A stretch of 64,000 nucleotides of DNA. Source: Lachnotalea glycerini (GTDB lineage Bacteria; Bacillota; Clostridia; Lachnospirales; Lachnospiraceae). A program made the translations under genes and the position numbers. The DNA is taken from positions 38,323-102,322 of the forward strand of contig NZ_QICS01000014.1 of assembly GCF_003201285.1 (NCBI RefSeq), in the 5' to 3' direction. Each line of letters opens with the position of its first letter. The first letter of the stretch is position 1. This document shows, piece by piece, positions 35,821-44,112 of this stretch. A model generated the notes under the pieces. The model did not search any database, was not told the origin of the DNA, and saw nothing but the letters and a program-made list of their open reading frames with translations.

Positions 35821-36057
35821 ATATTCTAGCATATTAATTCCTTCAATATTCCTATGATAATTTTCTTGTTTTATCATAAGAAACATTTGTGAAGAAAAGT
35901 AAATGGAGATTCTGTAGAGAAAAGTGTTTTCTGTATCGTATCTTAATTAAATCGTAATAAAATCATATAATGGTTTTAAAAAAAAATACACAAATTAATG
36001 TTAAAATTCAGTTTGAAATCGTAGAATGAAATAGAAAATGCTTTTTGAGGTGCTTTT

Positions 36058-36252
36058 ATGAAGAAAAACGAATTTGGTGAAATAGAAAATCCTAGAAATA
36101 AAATAAATATAGTTATATTACTCATTGCAATTATTGCTGTCATAGTAACAGGAGTGATTTATGCCATGAAGCTGAATGCACGTGCAAGTAATGTGGAAGT
36201 CTACAATAAAACAAGTAATGAGTATTGTCAAAATCAAGACTGCAACATATAA
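36058..36252 (+). CDS. Small single-pass membrane protein
   Basis: Product of 64 residues; GAGGTG upstream of ATG 36058. A charged N-terminus is followed by a membrane helix (about 17-40, INIVILLIAIIAVIVTGVIY), then a short tail ending with two cysteines (EYCQNQDCNI). I do not recognise it. It is 46 bases upstream of the SpoIID-like gene and probably in the same transcript, so a role at the forespore or cell envelope is possible. Confidence 0.6.
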   Translation: MKKNEFGEIENPRNKINIVILLIAIIAVIVTGVIYAMKLNARASNVEVYNKTSNEYCQNQDCNI

Positions 36253-36298
36253 TAATGCTAAATATTATTGTGCCAGTATTTAGGCAAATGGAGAATTT

Positions 36299-37564
36299 AT
36301 GAGGAATAAATCCTTAAGAATAGCACAAGATACAGCCACTGATAAAGGAACATTGAAGGTAATAGTAACAGCTCAAACTGGACTTAGGCCAATAAAAGAT
36401 GCAGTTATTAAAATATCTTATACGGGTAATCCAACCGGTACCATAGAACAGCTGAATACGAATGACTCGGGGCAAAGTGATACTGTCTCATTAGACGCCC
36501 CACCAATCGATTATAGTTTAGAACCTTCTGCAATGCAGCCATATTCTGAGTATACTTTACAGGTTGAAGCAAAAGGATTTGAATCAATTGTAGTATCAGG
36601 AACACAAATACTTGCGGACACAAATGCCATACAAGAGATTAGGTTACGGCCTCTTGAACCTAAAAATATGGAGGACAATATAGTGATACCGGCACATACT
36701 TTATATGGTGAATATCCTCCTAAAATAGCAGAAGCGGAGATAAAGCCGGTGAATGAAAGTGGTGAAATAGTTTTAAGCAAAGTAGTAATACCTGAATATG
36801 TAATTGTACATGATGGTGTTCCGACTGATCCTACGGCAGCAAACTACTATGTAAAATACAAGGATTACATTAAAAATGTGGCTAGCAGTGAAATTTATGC
36901 AACATGGCCGACTTCGACGATTGAAGCAAACGTGCTGGCAATCATGTCGTTTACATTAAACAGAGTATATACGGAATGGTATCGAAACAAAGGATTTGAT
37001 TTCACCATTACCTCCTCTACGGCATTTGATCATAAGTGGATGAGAGGAAGAAATATATTTAATGAGATATCAATGGCAGTTGATAGTTTATTTAGTAATT
37101 ATTTATCAAGACCTAACGTAAAGCAGCCAATTCTGACTCAATATTGTGACGGAAACAGGGTAACCTGTCCGAATTGGCTATCACAGTGGGGGTCTAAGGA
37201 TTTGGGCAGTCAAGGTTATATGCCAATCGATATTTTAAGATACTATTATGGTGATAATATGTATATTAACAGTGCAGAGGAAATATCAGGGGTTCCATCC
37301 TCATGGCCCGGATATAATTTGCAGGTGGGTTCAAGTGGAGACAGTGTAAGACAAATGCAGGAATTTCTAAATACGATTGCAGGAACATATCCTTCCCTTC
37401 CAACCATACCCGTTGATGGAATATTTGGACCCAAAACGGATGATGCGGTTAAGGCCTTTCAAGGCGTATTTGGATTACCTCCAAATGGTATTGTAGATTA
37501 TCCAACGTGGTATAAAATATCTGAAATTTATGTAGGCGTATCAAGAATTGCAGAATTAGTTTGA
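36299..37564 (+). CDS. SpoIID-like protein with C-terminal peptidoglycan-binding domain
   Basis: Product of 421 residues; GGAG before ATG. There is no signal peptide. Three regions are seen: an N-terminal beta-sandwich resembling carboxypeptidase regulatory-like domains (about 15-115, TLKVIVTAQTGLRPIKDAVI), a middle region with SpoIID-like features (about 190-330; EANVLAIMSFTLNRVY, LTQYCDGNRVTCPNW, LSQWGSKDLGSQGY), and a C-terminal PG_binding_1 repeat (about 345-415; LQVGSSGDSVRQMQEFL, VDGIFGPKTDDAVKAFQ). It probably acts on or binds spore or cell-wall peptidoglycan. The lack of a visible export signal is odd, and a spore-coat location or unusual export is possible. Confidence 0.75.
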   Translation: MRNKSLRIAQDTATDKGTLKVIVTAQTGLRPIKDAVIKISYTGNPTGTIEQLNTNDSGQSDTVSLDAPPIDYSLEPSAMQPYSEYTLQVEAKGFESIVVSGTQILADTNAIQEIRLRPLEPKNMEDNIVIPAHTLYGEYPPKIAEAEIKPVNESGEIVLSKVVIPEYVIVHDGVPTDPTAANYYVKYKDYIKNVASSEIYATWPTSTIEANVLAIMSFTLNRVYTEWYRNKGFDFTITSSTAFDHKWMRGRNIFNEISMAVDSLFSNYLSRPNVKQPILTQYCDGNRVTCPNWLSQWGSKDLGSQGYMPIDILRYYYGDNMYINSAEEISGVPSSWPGYNLQVGSSGDSVRQMQEFLNTIAGTYPSLPTIPVDGIFGPKTDDAVKAFQGVFGLPPNGIVDYPTWYKISEIYVGVSRIAELV

Positions 37565-37610
37565 CACATAAATCAATGTAATAAGATGAACTTCAAAGAC
37601 TAAGAAATTT

Positions 37611-37657
37611 AATAGTACGCTTTGTGAAAAAAGAATATTTTTACAGGGTGTGCTATT
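37611..37657 (+). terminator. Possible terminator after the SpoIID-like gene
   Basis: AATAGTACGCTTTGT and ACAGGGTGTGCTATT pair imperfectly across an A/T-rich loop; no clear T-run follows. The rest of 37565-37999 holds candidate operator sites before carA and nothing coding. Confidence 0.4.
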
Positions 37658-37931
37658 AAAAAAATAGTTTTTACTTGAAGTAGAAAAAAATATTTATAAA
37701 AAAGGTTGAAAAAAGTTTGCTAATGTGATAGAATTTTAAAAATTTGAGGTTTTGCAGTATAACAAGATATGCAGAGTCAAGAATTACTCAACAGTGCATA
37801 AACAGTGCTTTTCAGATGTAAAATAGGATTGTTGAGAGAGCTGGCTGAATTTGTCAGCTTTGAGTGAAATTGTATAATTAGCGAAAATATGAAAAAGAAA
37901 TGCGTTAAAAACGGTATTTTTTTTTTGTATA

Positions 37932-37966
37932 AATGCATAATATGCATTAAAATGTATAAATATGCT
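37932..37966 (+). promoter_or_regulatory. Candidate ArgR-type operator before carA
   Basis: Two related AT-rich palindromes, TGCATAATATGCA (37934-37946) and TGTATAAATATGC (37953-37965), lie 34 bases before the carA start. ArgR sites are paired 18-bp palindromes of this composition, but here the centre spacing is 19 rather than 21. The call is tentative. Confidence 0.3.
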
Positions 37967-37999
37967 TTCGCAAATAAGAAAGGATTAAGGGTGGTATTA

Positions 38000-39079
38000 A
38001 TGAAAGCTTTTCTAATACTAGAAGACAAAACCGTGTTTGAGGGGCAGTCTATCGGGGCGACCAAAGAAGTGATAAGTGAGATCGTGTTCAATACATCAAT
38101 GACCGGATATTTGGAAGTGTTAACTGATCCCTCCTATGCAGGACAGGCAGTGGTTATGACATATCCTCTAATTGGAAATTATGGTATATGCCGAGAGGAC
38201 ATGGAGTCGAAAAGAGCTTGGCCGGATGGATATATTGTTCGTGAATTATCGAGATTGCCAAGTAATTTCAGAAGCGAAGACAGTATTGAGAATTTCTTGA
38301 AGGAACAGGATATTTCTGGAATTGCAGGAATTGATACGAGAGCTCTTACAAAGATATTAAGAGAAAAGGGCACTATGAATGGCTGCATTACCACCAACCA
38401 AAGTTATAATATAGACGAAATAGTGGAGAAACTGAAAAGATATAAGGCAGGTAAAGTGGTTGAAAAAGTTACTTGCAATCAAAAATCAGTATTAAAAGCG
38501 AAAGGCAAGAAAGTAGCACTTTTGGATTTAGGTGCAAAGAATAATATCGCTCAATCTTTAAATGACAGAGGCTGTGAAGTCACGATATATCCAGCATTAA
38601 CAAAAGCCGCTGAAATTATCAAAGCTAATCCAGATGGAATTATGTTATCAAATGGACCAGGTGATCCAAAGGACTGCGAAAGCATCATTCAGGAAATAAA
38701 AGAATTATATAATTCCAATATCCCAATTTTTGCAATTTGTTTAGGACATCAGCTTATGGCATTGGCTACTGGCGGAGATACACATAAAATGAAATATGGT
38801 CACAGAGGAGGAAACCATCCGGTGAAAGATTTAAGCACAGGACGGGTTTATATTTCTTCACAAAATCACGGTTATGTAGTAGACGTAGATAAGATGCCGG
38901 AAGGTATTGCTAATATAAGCTTTGTAAACGTAAACGACAAAACGATAGAAGGACTTGAATATCTTAACAAAAATATATTTACGGTACAGTTTCACCCAGA
39001 AGCGTGTCCAGGGCCACAGGATTCTTCTTTCCTGTTTGACAAGTTTATTAAGATGATGGAGGTTAAGAAAGATGCCTAA
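38000..39079 (+). CDS. carA: Carbamoyl-phosphate synthase small subunit
   Basis: Product of 360 residues. ATG 38000 begins the conserved N-terminus (KAFLILEDKTVFEG), and GGTGG lies upstream. The glutamine amidotransferase domain has the nucleophile Cys in FAICLGHQLMALA and the His/Glu pair in QFHPEACPGP. It supplies ammonia from glutamine to CarB for arginine and pyrimidine synthesis. It overlaps carB by 8 bases. Confidence 0.98.
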   Translation: MKAFLILEDKTVFEGQSIGATKEVISEIVFNTSMTGYLEVLTDPSYAGQAVVMTYPLIGNYGICREDMESKRAWPDGYIVRELSRLPSNFRSEDSIENFLKEQDISGIAGIDTRALTKILREKGTMNGCITTNQSYNIDEIVEKLKRYKAGKVVEKVTCNQKSVLKAKGKKVALLDLGAKNNIAQSLNDRGCEVTIYPALTKAAEIIKANPDGIMLSNGPGDPKDCESIIQEIKELYNSNIPIFAICLGHQLMALATGGDTHKMKYGHRGGNHPVKDLSTGRVYISSQNHGYVVDVDKMPEGIANISFVNVNDKTIEGLEYLNKNIFTVQFHPEACPGPQDSSFLFDKFIKMMEVKKDA

Positions 39080-42000
39080 GAATCCAGATATTAAAAAAGT
39101 ACTCGTAATTGGTTCGGGACCGATTATAATCGGACAGGCAGCAGAATTTGACTATGCCGGAACGCAGGCCTGCCGTTCGCTCAGAGAAGAAGGGGTCAGT
39201 GTTATACTTGTTAACTCTAATCCTGCAACCATTATGACAGATAAAGACATTGCAGACATGGTTTATATTGAACCATTAACGATAGAAGTAGTTGAGGGGA
39301 TTATATTAAAGGAAAGACCAGACAGTGTGTTGCCAACTCTTGGAGGACAAGCTGCACTTAACCTGGCAATGGAGCTTGCAGAATCTGGTTTTCTTGAAAA
39401 ACATAATATTAAATTAATTGGAACTACGCCAGAAACAATCAAAAAGGCAGAGGATAGAGAAGAATTCAAGGAAACAATGGAAAAAATCAAAGAACCTTGT
39501 GCTGCTTCTATGGTAGTAAATAATGTAGAAGATGGGATTGCCTTCACCAACACAATTGGGTATCCAATTGTTCTTCGTCCGGCCTATACATTGGGAGGCA
39601 GCGGCGGTGGTATCGCTGATAATGAAGAAGAGTTAATTGATATTTTAACAAATGGACTTAGATTAAGCCGTGTAGGACAGGTTTTGGTTGAACGCTGCAT
39701 TGCAGGTTGGAAAGAAATTGAATATGAAGTAATGCGAGATGGGTTAGGAAACTGCATTACAGTTTGTAATATGGAAAATATTGATCCGGTTGGAGTTCAT
39801 ACCGGTGACAGTATTGTAGTGGCTCCATCGCAGACCTTGGGTGATAAAGAATACCAGATGCTTCGAACATCGGCTCTCAATATCATTAGCGAATTAAAAA
39901 TAACTGGAGGCTGTAATGTGCAATATGCACTAAATCCTGATACCTTTGAGTATTGTGTAATAGAGGTTAATCCGCGTGTGAGCCGTTCTTCCGCCTTAGC
40001 CTCTAAGGCAACAGGATATCCAATTGCAAAGGTTGCCGCAAAAATTGCGTTAGGATATACTTTAGATGAAATCAAGAATGCCATTACTGGAAAGACTTAT
40101 GCAAGCTTTGAACCGACACTGGATTATTGTGTAGTAAAAATTCCAAGACTTCCGTTTGATAAATTCATCCATGCAAAAAGAACCCTTACCACCCAAATGA
40201 AAGCAACTGGAGAAGTTATGAGCATCTGCAATAATTTCGAAGGTGCATTAATGAAAGCGATACGCTCCTTGGAACAGCATGTAGACAGCTTGATTTGCGA
40301 GGAATATGCAACATTGTCAGACGACAAGATTGAAGAGCTGCTTTCAGTTGTTGATGATAGAAGAATTTTTGTAATTGCCGAAGCAGTTAGACGTGGATTT
40401 CACTATGAAAAAATTCATGAGATCACAAAGTTTGATAATTGGTTCATTGATAAGATTGCAATATTGGTTGAGATGGAGGGAAAGCTTGGCAGTGATGAAC
40501 TTACAGTTGATATCTTGAAAGAGGCAAAACGACTGGAATTTCCGGATACGGTTATTGCAAAATTGGCTGGTAAAGATGTGGAAGAAATTAAGAAATTAAG
40601 ATATGACAATGATATTATAGCGGTATTTAAGATGGTTGATACCTGCGCCGCAGAGTTTGAAGCAACCACGCCATATTATTATTCTGTATTTGGAAGTGAA
40701 AATGAAGTGATTAAGGACAAGGAAAAGAAGAAAAAAGTACTTGTACTTGGTTCTGGCCCAATTCGAATTGGGCAGGGTATTGAATTTGATTTCTGCTCAG
40801 TTCATTGTACTTGGGCGTTCAAAGAAGAGGGCTATGAAACAATTATTGTTAATAACAATCCAGAGACAGTGAGTACAGACTTTGATATTGCAGATAAGCT
40901 TTATTTTGAACCATTAACACCTGAAGATGTGGAAAATATCGTTAATCTTGAAAATCCTGACGGAGCAGTGGTTCAATTTGGCGGACAAACTGCGATTAAG
41001 CTTACCGAAGCATTAATGAAAATGGGTGTTCCGATACTTGGAACTTCTGCAGAAGATGTGGATGCAGCAGAGGATAGAGAATTATTTGATAAGATTTTGG
41101 AGGAGTGCTGTATTCCAAGACCTGCAGGTAAAACGGTATTTACAATAGAAGAGGCTTTGAAAGCTGCCAATGAATTGGGATATCCGGTATTGATTCGTCC
41201 ATCTTATGTGCTTGGTGGTCAAGGTATGCAAATTGCTATCAGTGATGATGACATAAGAGAGTTTATGACAATAATTAATAGAACTGTTCAAGAGCACCCT
41301 GTATTAGTGGATAAATATTTGGTAGGAAAGGAAATCGAGGTAGACGCAGTATGTGATGGAGAGGATATAGTAATACCGGGAATAATGGAGCACATTGAAC
41401 GGGCCGGCATACATTCTGGAGACAGTATTTCGGTATATCCTGCACAGAGCCTAAGCAAGAAAATTAAAATGGTAATTGAGGAATACACAAGGCGTCTGGC
41501 TCGTTCCTTACATGTACGAGGTTTGATTAATATTCAGTTTATTGTTAGTAATGATGAAGTTTATGTAATCGAAGTAAATCCTCGCTCCAGCCGTACGGTA
41601 CCTTATATCAGCAAGGTTACAGGTATTCCGATTGTTAAGCTTGCTACGAAAGTAATTATTGGAGATACCATTAAAGGACTGGGCTATCAATCCGGATTAC
41701 AGCCGGAAGCAGACTACTTTGCTATAAAGATGCCGGTATTCTCCTTTGAAAAAATACGGGGAGCAGAAATTAGCCTTGGACCTGAAATGAAATCAACCGG
41801 TGAGGTCTTGGGAATTGCCAAGACATTTAATGAAGCCTTATATAAAGCCTTTATTGGAGCGGGCATTATTTTGCCAAAACATAAACAAATTATTCTTACG
41901 GTAAAGGATTCAGATAAAATAGAAGCAATTGAAGTAGGACGTCGTTTTGAAGCGTTAGGCTATAAAATCTATGCTACAAGAAGTACCTGCCAGATATTGA

Positions 42001-42272
42001 ATGAAAACGGAATTTCTGCTATTAAGATTAATAAAATAGAGCAGGAATCTCCAAATCTTCTAGACTTAATATTAGAGCACAAGATTGACCTTGTGATCGA
42101 CACCCCCACGCAAGGGTCGGCGAAGAGCAACGACGGATTTTTAATCAGAAGAAATGCAATTGAAACAGGAGTTCATTGCCTGACTTCATTGGATACAGCT
42201 AATGCTCTTTTGACTAGCTTAGAGCATGCCAATGAGCAGGAGCTTTCATTAATTGATATTGCTTCTATCTAA
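39072..42272 (+). CDS. carB: Carbamoyl-phosphate synthase large subunit
   Basis: Product of 1066 residues. Two homologous ATP-grasp halves are seen, each beginning with a VLVIGSGPIIIGQ-type (residues 10-22) or VLVLGSGPIRIGQ-type (about 556) motif. The oligomerisation region is between them. The C-terminal MGS-like allosteric domain starts near residue 940. It makes carbamoyl phosphate from bicarbonate, ammonia and two ATP. The start codon overlaps the carA stop, so translation is coupled. Confidence 0.98.
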   Translation: MPKNPDIKKVLVIGSGPIIIGQAAEFDYAGTQACRSLREEGVSVILVNSNPATIMTDKDIADMVYIEPLTIEVVEGIILKERPDSVLPTLGGQAALNLAMELAESGFLEKHNIKLIGTTPETIKKAEDREEFKETMEKIKEPCAASMVVNNVEDGIAFTNTIGYPIVLRPAYTLGGSGGGIADNEEELIDILTNGLRLSRVGQVLVERCIAGWKEIEYEVMRDGLGNCITVCNMENIDPVGVHTGDSIVVAPSQTLGDKEYQMLRTSALNIISELKITGGCNVQYALNPDTFEYCVIEVNPRVSRSSALASKATGYPIAKVAAKIALGYTLDEIKNAITGKTYASFEPTLDYCVVKIPRLPFDKFIHAKRTLTTQMKATGEVMSICNNFEGALMKAIRSLEQHVDSLICEEYATLSDDKIEELLSVVDDRRIFVIAEAVRRGFHYEKIHEITKFDNWFIDKIAILVEMEGKLGSDELTVDILKEAKRLEFPDTVIAKLAGKDVEEIKKLRYDNDIIAVFKMVDTCAAEFEATTPYYYSVFGSENEVIKDKEKKKKVLVLGSGPIRIGQGIEFDFCSVHCTWAFKEEGYETIIVNNNPETVSTDFDIADKLYFEPLTPEDVENIVNLENPDGAVVQFGGQTAIKLTEALMKMGVPILGTSAEDVDAAEDRELFDKILEECCIPRPAGKTVFTIEEALKAANELGYPVLIRPSYVLGGQGMQIAISDDDIREFMTIINRTVQEHPVLVDKYLVGKEIEVDAVCDGEDIVIPGIMEHIERAGIHSGDSISVYPAQSLSKKIKMVIEEYTRRLARSLHVRGLINIQFIVSNDEVYVIEVNPRSSRTVPYISKVTGIPIVKLATKVIIGDTIKGLGYQSGLQPEADYFAIKMPVFSFEKIRGAEISLGPEMKSTGEVLGIAKTFNEALYKAFIGAGIILPKHKQIILTVKDSDKIEAIEVGRRFEALGYKIYATRSTCQILNENGISAIKINKIEQESPNLLDLILEHKIDLVIDTPTQGSAKSNDGFLIRRNAIETGVHCLTSLDTANALLTSLEHANEQELSLIDIASI

Positions 42273-42287
42273 TAAATTTTAAGGTAG

Positions 42288-42339
42288 AATTGCTATTTAT
42301 AATATTACTATAGGTAACTATTATAGATAGCAATTTTTA
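42288..42339 (+). terminator. Rho-independent terminator of carAB
   Basis: AATTGCTATTTATAATA pairs with TATTATAGATAGCAATT and is followed by TTT. The T-run is continuous with the start of the repeat at 42341. Confidence 0.9.
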
Positions 42340-42340
42340 T

Positions 42341-42521
42341 TTCATAGGAATGACCTTATTGTGGTAACGTATAAAAGCTTTGAATCCTATGAAATAAAAA
42401 CACAATGCGCACGAATGCAAGAGGAAAATGTCACTGCGTAACAGCATTCGGCGCGGCAAAGCGGTCAAGTCGCTCATGAGTGAGGGATTAAAAGCTGATG
42501 CGGACTTGTCTGCTTTGTTTT
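42341..42521 (+). repeat. Structured dispersed repeat, copy D1 (full length, tandem)
   Basis: The reference copy, 181 bases. Module 1 is an inverted repeat TTTCATAGGA/TCCTATGAAA with GGTAACGT in the loop. Module 2 has GAATGC/GCATTC arms. Module 3 is the AAAGCGG...CCGCTTT-type arm pair around a CTCATGAGTGAG loop. The 3' end (GCTTTGTTTTTT) is itself terminator-like. Copies of the family are also at 1252, 7695, 14133, 61457 and 62042. Confidence 0.95.
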
Positions 42522-42703
42522 TTCATAGGAATGACCTTATTGTGGTAACGTATAAAAGCTTTGATTCCTATGAAATAAAAACACAATGCGCACGAATGCA
42601 AGAGGAAAATGTCACTGCGTAACAGCATTCGGCGCGGCAAAGCGGTCAAGTCGCTCATGAGTGAGGGATTAAAAGCTGATGCGGACTTGTCCGCTTTGTT
42701 TTT
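42522..42703 (+). repeat. Structured dispersed repeat, copy D2 (full length, tandem)
   Basis: Near-identical second unit, with only a few mismatches to D1 over 181 bases. It begins in the T-run of D1's terminal hairpin. The high identity shows a recent duplication. A 64-codon open frame runs through both units and is not considered a gene. Confidence 0.95.
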
Positions 42704-43027
42704 CCTATAGAATGATGCATTAGTTACAACATTTTATGCAATGAAATTATTTTATAATTTTAAAATTAAGTAAAAATATCGAATAATAAGTTAAAATGTC
42801 AAATAATATACATTAATTAACTAATAAAAAATATAATTTAAATAATTTATAAAAAAAACATAAAAATACAAAAAATATATTGATTTATCAAAATAAAAAG
42901 AGTATCATGTATTTATGGCCATATAATAGTATTAATTAATACATATAACATTTATAATTACGAAATTTTTTGAATTTTGTAATTATATAATGGAATAACG
43001 TACATTAATTAGAGAGGGGAGATATTA
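42704..43027 (+). promoter_or_regulatory. AT-rich control region of the bacteriocin gene
   Basis: This stretch of 324 bases is roughly 85% A+T and has no gene. A TATAAT at 42986-42991 is a likely -10; the -35 is poor. A 14-bp inverted repeat (42954-42967 with 42973-42986, one mismatch, loop TTTTG) covers the -35 to -10 region. The string TACATTAATTA occurs at 42810 and 43001, and a related palindrome TATTAATTAATA lies between. Confidence 0.55.
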
Positions 43028-43210
43028 ATGGCAACAGTAATAAAAGAAATTCTTAAAAAAGCATTACAGGTTCTTGCACAGTATGGCGCTAAGGCACTTG
43101 CTGCACTTACAACATATGTGAAAGAAAACTGGACTACAGTAGCTAAATATATTGCAGAAATGGGACTTTGGCAGGCAATTCAGTATATTTTACAACTGTT
43201 AGGCTACTAA
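43028..43210 (+). CDS. Leaderless bacteriocin candidate (aureocin A53/lacticin Q-like)
   Basis: Product of 60 residues, with a strong site (AGAGAGGGGAG) 6 bases before ATG 43028. There is no signal peptide, double-glycine leader or cysteine. It is cationic (6 Lys, 3 Glu) and rich in amphipathic helix. Residues 15-24 (VLAQYGAKAL) match the AKYGxKAV block that marks aureocin A53, lacticin Q and BHT-B. It also has two tryptophans (35 and 48) and an ILQLLG-type C-terminus, where lacticin Q ends ILGIK. Such peptides are secreted in full, with formyl-Met, and form pores or disrupt membranes. Two ABC transporters follow immediately, as in known loci. Length 60 is longer than the usual 43-53. A different small amphipathic peptide (toxin, phenol-soluble modulin-like) is possible. 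Confidence 0.78.
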   Translation: MATVIKEILKKALQVLAQYGAKALAALTTYVKENWTTVAKYIAEMGLWQAIQYILQLLGY

Positions 43211-43239
43211 AATTATCTACATAATAGATGCATCTTGTT

Positions 43240-43286
43240 AATATATACTTGGGGCATTTGACCTTAGTCGATGCTCCAGGTATATT
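43240..43286 (+). terminator. Partial terminator between the peptide gene and the transporter genes
   Basis: AATATATACTTGGGGCAT pairs with ATGCTCCAGGTATATT (one bulge), then ATTTAATT. The weak tail should allow read-through, giving more peptide than transporter mRNA. Confidence 0.6.
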
Positions 43287-43389
43287 ATTTAATTAAGCAG
43301 ACTGCATCGTGATTGACATAAATGTGAGACACTTATTCACAAAGTTATTCACAGCTATTTCATAATAATCAAGAAGAGGAGTTACTCAA

Positions 43390-44112
43390 GTGATAGTCTA
43401 TGATAATGTACATAAAAGATATGATAAGAATTTTGAAGTGGTTATTCGGGATTTGAGACTGGATGCCAATCATATTTATGCTTTTTTAGGGGAAAATGGT
43501 GCAGGTAAGACTACCGCAATACGAATGACCTTGGGTCTGCTTAAACCCTCATGTGGACGAATTCTATATGATGGAATTGAACTTAATAAAAATGTTCTGC
43601 TCAAAAAAAAACTGGGATATGTTTCAGATGTTCCAAATCTTTATGAAAGCCTGACCGGGTTTGAGCAAATTCAGTTTATATCTGGTCTATATGGAAGAGT
43701 AGAGAACGAGTATATTTATGAATTACTAGATTTATTTGGAATTTATGAGGATAAGGATCAAATCATTGTCAAATATTCAAAGGGTATGAAGCAGAAAATA
43801 TCAATTATATGTGCGTTGGTGCATAATCCTCTAATTCTGATTCTTGATGAACCTTTCACAGCTCTTGACCCCGGAATAATAAAAAAATTCAAGAAATATC
43901 TTAATGAGTTTGTGAAAAAAGAAGAGCGTTTGGTACTTTTTTCAACGCATGATTTGGATGCAGCAAATACTATTTGCACAGATGCAATTATAATGCGAAA
44001 AGGAAATATTATACAAACTTTTTCTGAACTAAAGGGTGAGCAAAGACAATTGGAGCAGCTCTATTTTGAAAGTATAGAACAGGATGTATCAAAATATGAT
44101 AGTGCTTATTAA
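43390..44112 (+). CDS. ABC transporter ATP-binding protein (bacteriocin locus, first system)
   Basis: Product of 240 residues. The GTG start follows AGAGGAG. Walker A GENGAGKT, a short Q-loop region, signature YSKGMKQK and Walker B LILILDEP are present, with switch His STHD. CcmA/YtrB-like. It pairs with the large permease that overlaps its 3' end. Export of, or self-protection against, the peptide is the probable role. Confidence 0.88.
   Translation: MIVYDNVHKRYDKNFEVVIRDLRLDANHIYAFLGENGAGKTTAIRMTLGLLKPSCGRILYDGIELNKNVLLKKKLGYVSDVPNLYESLTGFEQIQFISGLYGRVENEYIYELLDLFGIYEDKDQIIVKYSKGMKQKISIICALVHNPLILILDEPFTALDPGIIKKFKKYLNEFVKKEERLVLFSTHDLDAANTICTDAIIMRKGNIIQTFSELKGEQRQLEQLYFESIEQDVSKYDSAY

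Noticed and set aside
42428..42622. A 64-codon open frame across the tandem repeat
   Set aside because: It runs through both 181-bp units in the same frame only because the unit is repeated; no ribosome binding site and no coding pattern. Treated as repeat.
42341..42703. CRISPR-like array
   Set aside because: Only two long units of 181 bases with no short spacers and no cas genes nearby; it is a tandem structured element.
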